Assembly: GCA_031289445.1 (NCBI GenBank)
Contig: JAITPL010000045.1
Coordinates: 1-8,155 of the forward strand
Length of the DNA stretch: 8,155 nucleotides
Origin: Tannerella sp.
GTDB lineage: Bacteria; Bacteroidota; Bacteroidia; Bacteroidales; Tannerellaceae
Direction of reading: 5' to 3'
The notes under the pieces were generated by a model. It saw only the letters and a program-made list of their open reading frames with translations. It made no database searches and had not been told where the DNA came from. This document shows positions 1 through 7,334 of this stretch, one piece after another. Position 1 is the stretch's first letter; every line of letters begins with the position of its first letter. The translations under genes were made by a program, and so were the position numbers.

Positions 1-14
1 CTTTTTTTTGTCAT
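1..14 (-). CDS. probable start of a further gene, cut by the window edge
   Basis: An ATG at 14-12 is followed by codons reading M-T-K-K before the window ends. It lies 15 bases after the fcl stop codon on the same strand. An AGGAA motif sits 8 bases before the ATG, which resembles a Shine-Dalgarno site, and the spacing fits the close packing of the operon. Four codons are far too few to identify a product. It could be the next gene of the fucose operon or a chance ATG. Confidence 0.35.
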
Positions 15-29
15 GTAGTATGTTCCTGT

Positions 30-1097
30 TTATTTATTGTACCATTGATATATTTTCCCGACGCCTTCGTCGATTTCGATTTTGTGGCGCCAGCCAAGCG
101 CGTGAAGTTTGGAAACGTCCGTCAGTTTGCGCATTGTGCCGTCGGGTTTGGACGTATCAAAAATAATATCTCCCTTATAACCGACGGTTTTGGTAATAAC
201 GCCGGATAAGTCTTTGATGCTTGTTTCTTTACCGGTGCCAATGTTGATATGACAATTACGAACTTCCTTGCCTAAACCTTTTAAATCCTTAAAATCAACG
301 TTTCGCATAATGTAAACGCAAGCATCCGCCAACTCTTCGCTCCAAAGAAATTCGCGCATGGGAGCGCCTGTTCCCCAAAGTGTAACGCTATTAGAGGTAA
401 TTCCGTGTTTCACTAATAATGAAATAATTTCATCTTCACTCGCTTCGCCCGAAACACTCTCTATGGGTCGTTTGTTTAAATCTTCGCGTATGGATTGCCA
501 ATCATTTGTGTATAAACATTTTGCCAAATGAATTTTGCGAAGCATTGCAGGCAGGACATGACTTTTTTCGAGGTCGAAATTGTCGTTCGGGCCGTACAGA
601 TTTGTCGGCATGACGGCAATAAAATTTGTTCCGTACTGAATATTAAAACTTTCACACATTTTCAAGCCCGCAATCTTTGCTATTGCATAAGGCTCGTTTG
701 TGTATTCAAGCGGCGAAGCGAGCAGTGAATCTTCCCTCATCGGTTGTGCAGCATCGCGAGGATAAATACAGGTGCTTCCGAGAAAAAGCAGCTTTTTAAC
801 GTTTTGACGAAAGCTTTCGCCTATCACGTTGAGCTGAATTTGCAGGTTGTTGTAAATGAAATCGGCTCTGTATGTGAAATTTGCCATAATGCCGCCAACA
901 TTAGCGGCTGCAAGTATTACGCAGTCAGGCTTTTCATCTTCAAAAAAATCGCGTACCGCCACGCTGTCGAGCAAATCCAATTCGCTGTGCGTCTTACCGA
1001 TAAGATTTGTAAAACCTTGGTTTGTCAAGGCTTGCCAGATAGCCGAACCGACAAGCCCTTTGTGTCCGGCGACATATATTTTATCCGTTTTCTCCAT
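30..1097 (-). CDS. fcl: GDP-L-fucose synthase (GDP-4-keto-6-deoxymannose epimerase/reductase)
   Basis: Cytosolic enzyme of the extended short-chain dehydrogenase family. It epimerises GDP-4-keto-6-deoxy-D-mannose at C3 and C5 and reduces C4 with NADPH to give GDP-L-fucose, the fucosyl donor for surface glycans. The 355-residue protein opens with the Rossmann motif GHKGLVG (11-17). The catalytic Ser-Tyr-Lys set is visible as S108 in LGSTCIYP, Y137 and K141 in the YAIAK motif. C110 and H180 match the residues implicated in epimerisation in the E. coli enzyme. It is about 34 residues longer than E. coli Fcl; the extra length is mainly a charged segment at about 199-235, which I recall as usual for Bacteroidota homologues. 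The start overlaps the end of gmd by 17 bases, and an A-rich stretch precedes the ATG. Gmd supplies its substrate, so the pairing confirms the call. Confidence 0.95.
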   Translation of the reverse strand: MEKTDKIYVAGHKGLVGSAIWQALTNQGFTNLIGKTHSELDLLDSVAVRDFFEDEKPDCVILAAANVGGIMANFTYRADFIYNNLQIQLNVIGESFRQNVKKLLFLGSTCIYPRDAAQPMREDSLLASPLEYTNEPYAIAKIAGLKMCESFNIQYGTNFIAVMPTNLYGPNDNFDLEKSHVLPAMLRKIHLAKCLYTNDWQSIREDLNKRPIESVSGEASEDEIISLLVKHGITSNSVTLWGTGAPMREFLWSEELADACVYIMRNVDFKDLKGLGKEVRNCHINIGTGKETSIKDLSGVITKTVGYKGDIIFDTSKPDGTMRKLTDVSKLHALGWRHKIEIDEGVGKIYQWYNK

Positions 1098-2154
1098 ACA
1101 GTTTTTTTACTTTTTTCATATCGTGTTTGACCATCAATACAACTAACTCTTCAAACGAAGTCTTGTTCGGATTCCAACCAAGCAGGGTACGCGCTTTTGT
1201 CGGGTCGCCGAGTAATTGCTCCACTTCTGCCGGGCGGAAATATTTCGTATCAACCTCGACAATCACTTTCCCTGTACCGGCACAAATACCTTTTTCATTA
1301 ACGCCGCTACCTTCCCATTTGAGTTCGATTCCCGCCTCGCGAAAAGCAAGCGTACAAAACTCTCGAACAGTGTGCATCTCGCCTGTGGCAATCACAAAAT
1401 CTTCCGGCCGCTCGTACTGCAACATCAACCACATACATTCCACATAGTCTTTGGCATATCCCCAATCTCGCTGTGCATCGAGGTTTCCGACGTACAACTT
1501 GTCTTGAAATCCCTGTACAATGCGGGCTGCCGCCAACGTAATCTTGCGGGTAACAAAGGTTTCGCCTCTGCGTTCGCTTTCGTGATTGAACAAAATACCG
1601 TTCACGGCATACATTGCGTAGCTTTCGCGGTAATTCTTCGTTATCCAGAAACCGTATTGTTTGGCAACTCCGTATGGAGAGCGCGGATAAAACGGTGTTG
1701 TCTCTTTTTGAGGCACTTCTTGCACAAGCCCGAAAAGTTCGGACGTCGAAGCCTGATAAATCCTTGTTTTCTTCTCCAAACCGAGAATCCTCACCGCTTC
1801 GAGAAGCCGTAAAGTGCCGACCGCATCGGCTTCGGCGGTATATTCGGGTACGTCAAAACTCACTTTCACATGGCTTTGAGCGGCAAGGTTATAAATCTCG
1901 TCGGGCTGAATAAGTTGAATGATACGTATCAGCGAGCTACTGTCCGTCATATCGGCGTAATGCAGATTGACGGTACGCTGATGTTTCATGTCGCGCACCC
2001 ATTCGTCAAAGTACAAATGTTCAATTCGACTTGTGTTGAACGAAGAGGAACGGCGCAAAGTGCCATGAACGGCGTATCCTTTTTCAATCAGAAATTCTGC
2101 CAGAAACGAGCCGTCCTGTCCTGTTATACCTGTTATTAATGCTACTTTCTTCAC
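1081..2154 (-). CDS. gmd: GDP-mannose 4,6-dehydratase
   Basis: NADP-dependent cytosolic dehydratase that converts GDP-D-mannose to GDP-4-keto-6-deoxy-D-mannose, the first committed step of de novo GDP-L-fucose synthesis. I start it at the GTG at 2154-2152, giving 357 residues beginning M-K-K-V-A-L-I-T-G. The Rossmann motif GITGQDG is at 9-15. The catalytic residues align with E. coli Gmd: T137 and E139 in STSELFG, Y161 and K165 in SPYGVAK. An in-frame ATG at 2262 would add 36 residues lying wholly inside the fucP coding sequence and unlike any Gmd N-terminus, so I reject it. The GTG overlaps the fucP TGA stop in a GTGA junction, which points to translational coupling, and no Shine-Dalgarno site is visible. 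Its 3' end overlaps fcl, which uses its product. Confidence 0.95.
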   Translation of the reverse strand: MKKVALITGITGQDGSFLAEFLIEKGYAVHGTLRRSSSFNTSRIEHLYFDEWVRDMKHQRTVNLHYADMTDSSSLIRIIQLIQPDEIYNLAAQSHVKVSFDVPEYTAEADAVGTLRLLEAVRILGLEKKTRIYQASTSELFGLVQEVPQKETTPFYPRSPYGVAKQYGFWITKNYRESYAMYAVNGILFNHESERRGETFVTRKITLAAARIVQGFQDKLYVGNLDAQRDWGYAKDYVECMWLMLQYERPEDFVIATGEMHTVREFCTLAFREAGIELKWEGSGVNEKGICAGTGKVIVEVDTKYFRPAEVEQLLGDPTKARTLLGWNPNKTSFEELVVLMVKHDMKKVKKLYGENG

Positions 2155-3554
2155 ACTTTTGACGATTTTCTGACGTATTGCGAAAAGCCGGCTATGAAGA
2201 CAAAGCAGAGAAGCGGGAGGATGAACGAGAAGCGGGTTGCCGATAAGGCGTCGCCAAACCATGTGGCTTCGTCAAGCAGCTTGCCTTGTAGCCAGGGGAG
2301 AATTGCACCGCCGCCAATTGCCAATATCAAACCTGCAGAGCCTAATTTGGCGTCATCACCCAATCCGTCGAGCGCTATGCCGTAAATCGTCGGGAACATT
2401 AACGACATGCAGGCGGAAATCAATACCATACTAATCAGACAAAGCGGCATGAAATTGTTTTCTAAACCTGTAATAATCGAAAAATCAATGATTCCGAGAT
2501 TAATGTGCACGGAAGGCAATGCAAATCCTATTTTGCTTGAAAGAAATATCACACCAAGTACAAATACGCTTCCGGCTATTGCTAAATTCCTCAACAAAAC
2601 GCTGGGTTTGAAATGTTTTAGCAAAAAAGTACAGACAAAACGGCTTAAAACAAATATGGCCATAGCTATCATGTTATACGACTGCGCCGTTTCTTTCTTC
2701 ATGCCCAACTCGTTTTCACCATACTGGATAATAAATGTCCACACCATGATTTGCACGCCTACATAAAAGGCTTGCGCTATCACGGAATAAATATATCGCT
2801 TATTGGCGATTAAACGTTTAAAAGTAGCTCCGACAGCGGACGAAACACCCTCTTTCACAGCCGATACCGTTTTAGGTAAACGCGAAATCAGAAACAGCAG
2901 GAAGAATACAAATACCACGAAACCCAACATCATATAAGGAGCGCCGACAATATCCAAGTCGTGCCTTTGAACGGATTCAATAGCCGCGGCGTCGCTGCCA
3001 TGCAAAATGGAAACGCCCGGCTCTTTGTCGGAACTCAAACGCGCAAGGATGAAATCTTTAGCAATCATCATGCCGGTAAACGAGCCGATAGGATTGAAGG
3101 CCTGCGCAAAATTCAGCCGGCGTGTGGCTGAAGACTCTTCGCCAAGCGACAGGATGAAAGGGTTGGCTGTGGTCTCCAGAAACGACAGACCGCATGTCAT
3201 AATGAAATAAGCAAACAAAAACATGGCGAAACTCATTGCATTACCTGCGGGAATGAACAGGAAACAACCGGCTGAATAGAGAAACAAACCCATTAAAATG
3301 CCCGACTTGTAGGATACCTTTTTGATAAAGATAGCCGCCGGAATCGCCATAATGCAATAGCCGCCGTAGAAGGCAGTCTGCACTAATGCGCTGTCGGCAT
3401 TCGTGAGTAACAGAATGTTTTTGAAAGCCGCGACCATCGGGTTGGTGATGTCGTTGGCAAATCCCCATAACGCAAAAAGCGATGTTATCAGGATAAAGGG
3501 AAAGAGGTAGTTGGTACCGTCTTTCCCTTTGAATAGCGATGATTTATTTTCCAT
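2151..3554 (-). CDS. fucP: L-fucose:H+ symporter, major facilitator superfamily
   Basis: Inner-membrane proton-coupled sugar importer of 467 residues with about twelve hydrophobic segments. The N-terminus carries F-A-N-D-I-T-N-P, in which D35 corresponds to Asp46 of E. coli FucP. The segment [12 protein letters not shown] carries E127, corresponding to Glu135; in E. coli these two acids handle protons and fucose. A-F-Y-G-G-Y near 61-66 and M-F-P-T-I-Y-G at 386-392 are further family signatures. It is about 29 residues longer than E. coli FucP, apparently through a longer loop at about 340-368. The gene begins 3 bases after the fucI stop and its stop overlaps the gmd start. FucI next door makes L-fucose the likeliest substrate, although related family members carry galactose, glucose or N-acetylglucosamine. 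Confidence 0.9.
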   Translation of the reverse strand: MENKSSLFKGKDGTNYLFPFILITSLFALWGFANDITNPMVAAFKNILLLTNADSALVQTAFYGGYCIMAIPAAIFIKKVSYKSGILMGLFLYSAGCFLFIPAGNAMSFAMFLFAYFIMTCGLSFLETTANPFILSLGEESSATRRLNFAQAFNPIGSFTGMMIAKDFILARLSSDKEPGVSILHGSDAAAIESVQRHDLDIVGAPYMMLGFVVFVFFLLFLISRLPKTVSAVKEGVSSAVGATFKRLIANKRYIYSVIAQAFYVGVQIMVWTFIIQYGENELGMKKETAQSYNMIAMAIFVLSRFVCTFLLKHFKPSVLLRNLAIAGSVFVLGVIFLSSKIGFALPSVHINLGIIDFSIITGLENNFMPLCLISMVLISACMSLMFPTIYGIALDGLGDDAKLGSAGLILAIGGGAILPWLQGKLLDEATWFGDALSATRFSFILPLLCFVFIAGFSQYVRKSSKV

Positions 3555-3557
3555 TAA

Positions 3558-5348
3558 TTATTTTTTATAAAGTGGTCCGTATGTTTGACATGCGCGATAG
3601 TCGGCGCCTTCCTTGTCCAGGCCGAAGGAGTTCCATGCAGCCGGACGATATATGTTGCCCTCGGGAACGTTGTGCATACACACCGGAATACGCAGGATAG
3701 ATGCAAGCGTAATCAGTTCAGCTCCGATGTGTCCGCAGTTGATGGAGCCGTGGTTAGCTCCCCAGTTGTTCATCACGGAATAGACGTCCTTGAAGGCGTC
3801 GTTGTTCGCAAGACGCGGTACAAACCAAGTCGTAGGCCATCCCCTATCGGTACGCTCGTCGATTATTTTGTAGGATTCGGGGTCGAGGTCGGCAGTCCAG
3901 CCCTCGGCGAGTTGCAGTACGGGACCCAAGCCTTTGACAAGATTCAGGCGTACCATGGTGCATGGCATTCCGCCGCGGGTAAGGAATTTGGACGAGTAAC
4001 CGCCGCCGCGGAAATATTCGCGGTTGGCAGGCATCCATGTGGTTGCGTCGAGACATGCCTGAGCTTCGTCTTCGGATATATCCCAGAAAGATTTCATTAT
4101 CGGTTTGCCTTCGGCGTCGTTCTGGTAGCCGCTACCGTCGAGCGAAGCCGCACCGGAATTAATCAGGTGAATCATGCCGTTTTCAACCAGTCCGACAGCC
4201 TTTTTGCCGGTAACTCTTTCGATAGCTTCGGGACTCCAGTAGGAGCGCACGTCGGCAAAAATCGAAGCCGTATTGGTCAGCAGATTGCCGAACAGCATGG
4301 CAGTGCCGTTGAGGGCGTCGTTCTCGGTCGCCAGGACAAAGGGAGCGCGGATACCGTTCCAGTCGAAAGACGAGTTGAGGATTGCTTCGGTAAAGTCGCC
4401 GTTAGGATAGAAATCAGTCCACTGGCGCTGTCCCTGAAAACCGCCTGCAATAGCGTTGTGTCCCAGCGATTCTTCTCCGAATCCGAGTTCTTTCAATTTG
4501 GGGTTGCCAATCAGTAAATCGCGGACAATCAGGGTCATTTTCACAATAAATTCCCAGTCGGAGACAGATTGTTCGGGAGTACGGACAAGGTCTTTACGGT
4601 TAATCGTATCTTCGCCCTGACGGCAGTTTTGCTTTGCCCAAGCCAAGGCTTTATCAAATTCTTCCCTGTCGTAGATGCCTTCGGTCATGCGGCGGATAAT
4701 TTCAACCTCGTCGATGCCTTCGCAACGCATTCCGAGATAATCCTCGAAGAAATCGGTGTTTACGATCGAGCCTGCGATGCCCATACAGACAGCGCCTATG
4801 GACAGGTAAGACTTGCCGCGCATAATCGCCACCGCCAGAGCAGCGCGTGAGAAGAGCAGCAGTTTTTCGCGCACGTCGGCGGGGATGTCGGTTGTACCGG
4901 CGTCTTGAACATCGTGTCCGTAGATGCCGAAAGCGGGCAGTCCCTTTTGCGCGTGAGCCGCAAGCACAGCCGCCAGATAAACAGCGCCCGGACGTTCGGT
5001 GCCGTTGAATCCCCAGACGGCTTTGACGGTTTGCTGTTCCATATCCATCGTTTCGCTGCCGTAGCACCAGCAGGGCGTAACAGTAATGGTTATACCTACG
5101 CCTTCGCGACGGAACTTCTCGGCACAGGCGGCGCTCTCGGCTACACGACCTATAGTGCTGTCGGCGATAACAAATTCGACGGGTGTGCCGTCGGGATATT
5201 TCAGTTCCTTACCAAGCAAGGCGATAACGCTCTTTGCCATGTTCATCGTTTGGTCTTCGAGCGACTCGCGAACACCGCCCATACGACCGTCTATTGTGGG
5301 ACGTATGCCTATCTTCGGCCAGTCCCCTTGAAATCTTTTAGTAATCAT
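3558..5348 (-). CDS. fucI: L-fucose isomerase
   Basis: Cytosolic Mn2+-dependent ketol isomerase converting L-fucose to L-fuculose, the first step of fucose breakdown; the family also isomerises D-arabinose. The 596-residue product is close to the 591 of E. coli FucI and looks collinear with it. Shared blocks include P-K-I-G-I-R-P near 11-17, [10 protein letters not shown] (91-100), [16 protein letters not shown] (112-127), IYGHDVQDA (142-150) and the C-terminal [13 protein letters not shown]. The metal ligands are present at a constant offset of 5 from E. coli: E342 in A-T-E-N-D, D366 in F-A-D-V-R and H533 in W-G-A-N-H-G. It is the first gene of the fucose group. The 5' side is a repeat-rich interval with no clear promoter or Shine-Dalgarno site. 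Fuculokinase and fuculose-phosphate aldolase must lie elsewhere if the full pathway exists. Confidence 0.97.
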   Translation of the reverse strand: MITKRFQGDWPKIGIRPTIDGRMGGVRESLEDQTMNMAKSVIALLGKELKYPDGTPVEFVIADSTIGRVAESAACAEKFRREGVGITITVTPCWCYGSETMDMEQQTVKAVWGFNGTERPGAVYLAAVLAAHAQKGLPAFGIYGHDVQDAGTTDIPADVREKLLLFSRAALAVAIMRGKSYLSIGAVCMGIAGSIVNTDFFEDYLGMRCEGIDEVEIIRRMTEGIYDREEFDKALAWAKQNCRQGEDTINRKDLVRTPEQSVSDWEFIVKMTLIVRDLLIGNPKLKELGFGEESLGHNAIAGGFQGQRQWTDFYPNGDFTEAILNSSFDWNGIRAPFVLATENDALNGTAMLFGNLLTNTASIFADVRSYWSPEAIERVTGKKAVGLVENGMIHLINSGAASLDGSGYQNDAEGKPIMKSFWDISEDEAQACLDATTWMPANREYFRGGGYSSKFLTRGGMPCTMVRLNLVKGLGPVLQLAEGWTADLDPESYKIIDERTDRGWPTTWFVPRLANNDAFKDVYSVMNNWGANHGSINCGHIGAELITLASILRIPVCMHNVPEGNIYRPAAWNSFGLDKEGADYRACQTYGPLYKK

Positions 5349-5364
5349 AAATAAAGTAGGAGTT

Positions 5365-5399
5365 AATTGTGAATTGTGAATTATGAATTATGAATTGTT
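5365..5399. repeat. 7-bp tandem repeat, five copies of AATTRTG
   Basis: Five consecutive 7-base units read AATTGTG, AATTGTG, AATTATG, AATTATG and AATTGTT on the plus strand. The block starts 17 bases before the fucI start codon on the side where a promoter or leader would lie. The unit length is not a multiple of three, so it does not look like a coding repeat. From memory, similar motifs are scattered in intergenic regions of Bacteroidales genomes; I cannot verify this here. Confidence 0.85.
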
Positions 5400-5508
5400 A
5401 GAAATGCAGTGAATAGTGAACAGTGAAAAATCAGAAATTAGAAGTTAGAAATGCAGTGAACAGTGAATTGTGAAAAATCAGAAGTCAGAAGTGAACAGTG
5501 AAAAATTA
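5398..5508. repeat. 47-bp imperfect direct repeat with a partial third copy
   Basis: The 16-base word TTAGAAATGCAGTGAA occurs exactly at 5398-5413 and again at 5445-5460, a spacing of 47 bases. The word GTGAAAAATCAGAA occurs at 5423-5436 and 5470-5483, again 47 apart. A partial third copy, a GTGAACAGTGAAAAAT word also found at 5416-5431, begins at 5491. Within each unit the sequence is built from short GTGAA and CAGAA words, suggesting expansion by slippage. A minus-strand TAATTTTT at 5508-5501 is one base from the Bacteroidota -7 consensus TAnnTTTG, but I see no matching TTTG -33 element, so I do not call a promoter. Confidence 0.85.
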
Positions 5509-5533
5509 AGAGACACTATCATCTTCTTCAGAG

Positions 5534-5652
5534 TCCTCACCTTCCTCGCCTTCCTCAAAAGCCCTCGCCTTCCTCAAAAGTTCATCACCTTCCTCAAAAG
5601 CCCTCGTCTTCTTCAAAAGTCCTCGCCTTCCTCAAAATCCTCATCTTCTTTA
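5534..5652. repeat. 19-20 bp minisatellite, purine-rich on the minus strand
   Basis: The plus-strand core CCTCGCCTTCCTCAAAAG appears perfectly at 5544-5561 and 5563-5580. Degenerate copies follow at 5581-5600, 5602-5619 and 5621-5637, with a last shortened copy at 5639-5652 that overlaps the pit stop codon; a related short stretch precedes it from 5534. Periods are mostly 19 with one of 20 and one of 18, so no reading frame is kept through the array. On the transcribed-sense minus strand the units are purine-rich (GAGGAAGG-type) with TTTT spacers. At 5556-5534 that strand carries five closely spaced GG runs. There is no hairpin with a U-tract that would mark an ordinary terminator for pit. 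Confidence 0.85.
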
Positions 5653-6663
5653 GAACATCGCCACTATGACATATATCCCTGCGGCGAGCAGGGCGCTGAC
5701 CGGAATAGTCAGTATCCATGCCACGAGCAGGTTTTTGGTTACTCCCCAGCGAACGGCCGAGAGACGCTTTGTTGCGCCTACGCCGATGATGGCGCCGGTG
5801 ATGGTGTGCGTCGTGCTGACCGGTATCATCAGAAACTCCGTCAGATAGAGCGTCAGTGCGCCGGAAGTCTCGGCCACCATGCCTTCCAAAGGCGTTACCT
5901 TAGTGATACGCGACCCCATTGTTTTGACTATCTTCCAGCCGCCCGACATGGTGCCGAGCGCTATCATGGTGAAACATGCGAATGCTACCCAGTCGGGCAA
6001 GTCGTTGACCGACGTTACTCCCATGTCTATTCCCTTCGAGTGTGCTGCAATCATCGCCGCTGCAATGATACCCATGACCTTCTGCGAATCGTTCAGCCCG
6101 AAGCCCACGCTGAAAAGCGCCGACGAAACTAACTGCAAACGTTTAAACCATGCCTCCGCCTTGTGAGGATTAACTCGACGGCACACGTTCAGAACGACGG
6201 TAGTGAGTATCAGCGCCACTATCATTCCTATCAGCGGAGCGAGGAAGATAAAAGCTGCAATCTTCAATATCACTACGCTGTGAATAGCCCTGAAACCGCC
6301 TGCCATGATAGCCGCGCCCGCAAAGCCTCCAATCAGCGTATGCGACGACGACGAAGGAATACCCAGCCACCATGTGGCGAGATTCCAGGCGATAGCCGCA
6401 ATGATGCCCGCGAGTATGACCGGAAGAGTGATGTAAGTTTCAAAAACCGTCTTCGAGACCGTGTTGGCAATGCCGAACTCGCCGATAATATACTTGGCTA
6501 TAAAGAAAGCCACGAAGTTGAAGCAGGCAGCCCATATAACAGCCTTGAAAGGAGTCAGCACTTTGGTAGATACGATAGTCGCTATCGAGTTGGCGGCGTC
6601 GTGGAAACCGTTGATATAGTCAAATATGAGGCATAGAACAATAATAGCTATCAGTAATTCCAT
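5650..6663 (-). CDS. PiT-family inorganic phosphate transporter
   Basis: Inner-membrane low-affinity phosphate permease of the PiT family (PF01384), which moves metal-phosphate or phosphate with a cation. The 337-residue protein is hydrophobic almost throughout, with about ten candidate membrane segments. It shows the duplicated family signature: G-F-H-D-A-A-N-S-I-A-T at 19-29 and G-L-N-D-S-Q-K at 189-195. Each is followed by a serine/threonine-rich loop, PSSSSHT at 103-109 and PVSTTHT at 281-287. It is much shorter than E. coli PitA (about 500 residues) and matches the compact form normally found beside a DUF47 protein. It begins 14 bases after the stop of that DUF47 gene. The ATG follows directly on the first hydrophobic helix and fits the family. 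No Shine-Dalgarno site is evident. Phosphate is the expected substrate; sulfate transport exists in some PiT relatives and is less likely here. Confidence 0.93.
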   Translation of the reverse strand: MELLIAIIVLCLIFDYINGFHDAANSIATIVSTKVLTPFKAVIWAACFNFVAFFIAKYIIGEFGIANTVSKTVFETYITLPVILAGIIAAIAWNLATWWLGIPSSSSHTLIGGFAGAAIMAGGFRAIHSVVILKIAAFIFLAPLIGMIVALILTTVVLNVCRRVNPHKAEAWFKRLQLVSSALFSVGFGLNDSQKVMGIIAAAMIAAHSKGIDMGVTSVNDLPDWVAFACFTMIALGTMSGGWKIVKTMGSRITKVTPLEGMVAETSGALTLYLTEFLMIPVSTTHTITGAIIGVGATKRLSAVRWGVTKNLLVAWILTIPVSALLAAGIYVIVAMF

Positions 6664-6677
6664 CAGTAATGCGTTGT

Positions 6678-7325
6678 TTAAGCGTACTTGATTATAATTG
6701 TCCGTACTATCTTGCCTGCATGTTCGGCCATGTCGGTGGTCTTTTCCATCTCGTAGAGTATCTCCTTCAGCTTGTAGAGTTCGATGCTGTCCTTCTCCTC
6801 CTCAAAGAGTTTGATAATGAACATTTCATATACGTCATCGGCTCTGTTCTCGATGTCGTGCAACTCCTTGCAGTAGGATTTCAGTTTCACGGCATTGCTT
6901 TTGAGCGATTCCAACTCATCCGAAATCTTGCTCAGACAGACGGCGCCTTCGCGTATCATCAGGGCAAGTTCGAGCGCGTATGGCGGAAGACATTTCGGCT
7001 TGTAGAGGGCGATGCGCTTGGACGAGCTGTTGATGCCGTCCAGGACGTCGTCCATGTGCATGGCCAACTGATTAATATCTTCGCGGTCGAAAGGCGTGAT
7101 GAAGGTTGCGTTCAGTTCGTCGAAGACCTTGTGCGAGAGCCTGTCGCCCTCGCGTTCAAGGTCTTTTATCCGCCTGTTCAACTCGGCATGTTCGGCGTGG
7201 TTGTTCGTTTTCGTACACTCTATCAGCAAGTCGGCGCCGGCAATGATGGTAGTCGAAAGCTGCTTGAAGAGCGGGAAAAACTTGGCTTCCCTGGGGGTAA
7301 AACGGCTAAAAAATGAATTGTTCAT
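6678..7325 (-). CDS. DUF47 / PhoU-like phosphate transport regulator
   Basis: A 215-residue, mostly helical, cytosolic protein of the DUF47 family (PF01865, also described as TIGR00153). This family is related to PhoU and is usually encoded next to a PiT transporter, whose activity it is thought to control. Acidic metal-binding-type motifs of PhoU-like proteins are visible: E57-x3-D61 in L-E-R-E-G-D, T-P-F-D-R-E-D at 77-83, M-D-D at 91-93, H-D-I-E-N-R-A-D-D at 156-164, and E194-x3-D198 in E-K-T-T-D-M-A-E-H. The length is typical of the family. No signal peptide or membrane helix is present. The gene lies 9 bases after the DUF1080 gene and 14 bases before the PiT gene, so the three are likely cotranscribed. 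The biochemical role of the family is less certain than the assignment. Confidence 0.93.
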   Translation of the reverse strand: MNNSFFSRFTPREAKFFPLFKQLSTTIIAGADLLIECTKTNNHAEHAELNRRIKDLEREGDRLSHKVFDELNATFITPFDREDINQLAMHMDDVLDGINSSSKRIALYKPKCLPPYALELALMIREGAVCLSKISDELESLKSNAVKLKSYCKELHDIENRADDVYEMFIIKLFEEEKDSIELYKLKEILYEMEKTTDMAEHAGKIVRTIIIKYA

Positions 7326-7334
7326 ATCTCGCGT

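Noticed and set aside
2155..2262. N-terminal extension of Gmd from an in-frame ATG at 2262
   Set aside because: It lies entirely inside fucP, has no Gmd-like sequence, and the family N-terminus starts at the GTG at 2154.
2940..3044. Hydrophilic loop in FucP at residues about 171-205 as a novel insertion
   Set aside because: E. coli FucP has a loop of similar length at the same place, so it is a normal family feature.
3585..4517. Plus-strand open frame of 310 codons antisense to fucI
   Set aside because: It is the complement of a highly conserved isomerase with intact catalytic residues. Long antisense frames are expected in GC-rich third-position genes, and no recognisable domain is present.
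5506..5616. Small minus-strand frame of about 36 codons with a very acidic C-terminus across the minisatellite, ending at a TAA
   Set aside because: It has only TTG as a possible start and no visible ribosome binding site. The glutamate-rich look comes from GAG/GAA-rich repeats whose 19-20 base period breaks the frame.
5349..5649. Promoter of the Bacteroidota type (TTTG at -33, TAnnTTTG at -7) for fucI
   Set aside because: Only near-matches such as TAATTTTT on the minus strand were found, none with a -33 element at proper spacing.
5470..6132. Plus-strand open frame of 220 codons across the repeat block and pit
   Set aside because: Most of it is antisense to the well-supported PiT gene, and the rest is repeat translation (proline/serine/lysine runs) with no family resemblance.
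6669..7316. Plus-strand open frame of 215 codons antisense to the DUF47 gene
   Set aside because: It mirrors almost exactly the DUF47 coding span, and the minus-strand product has all the family motifs.
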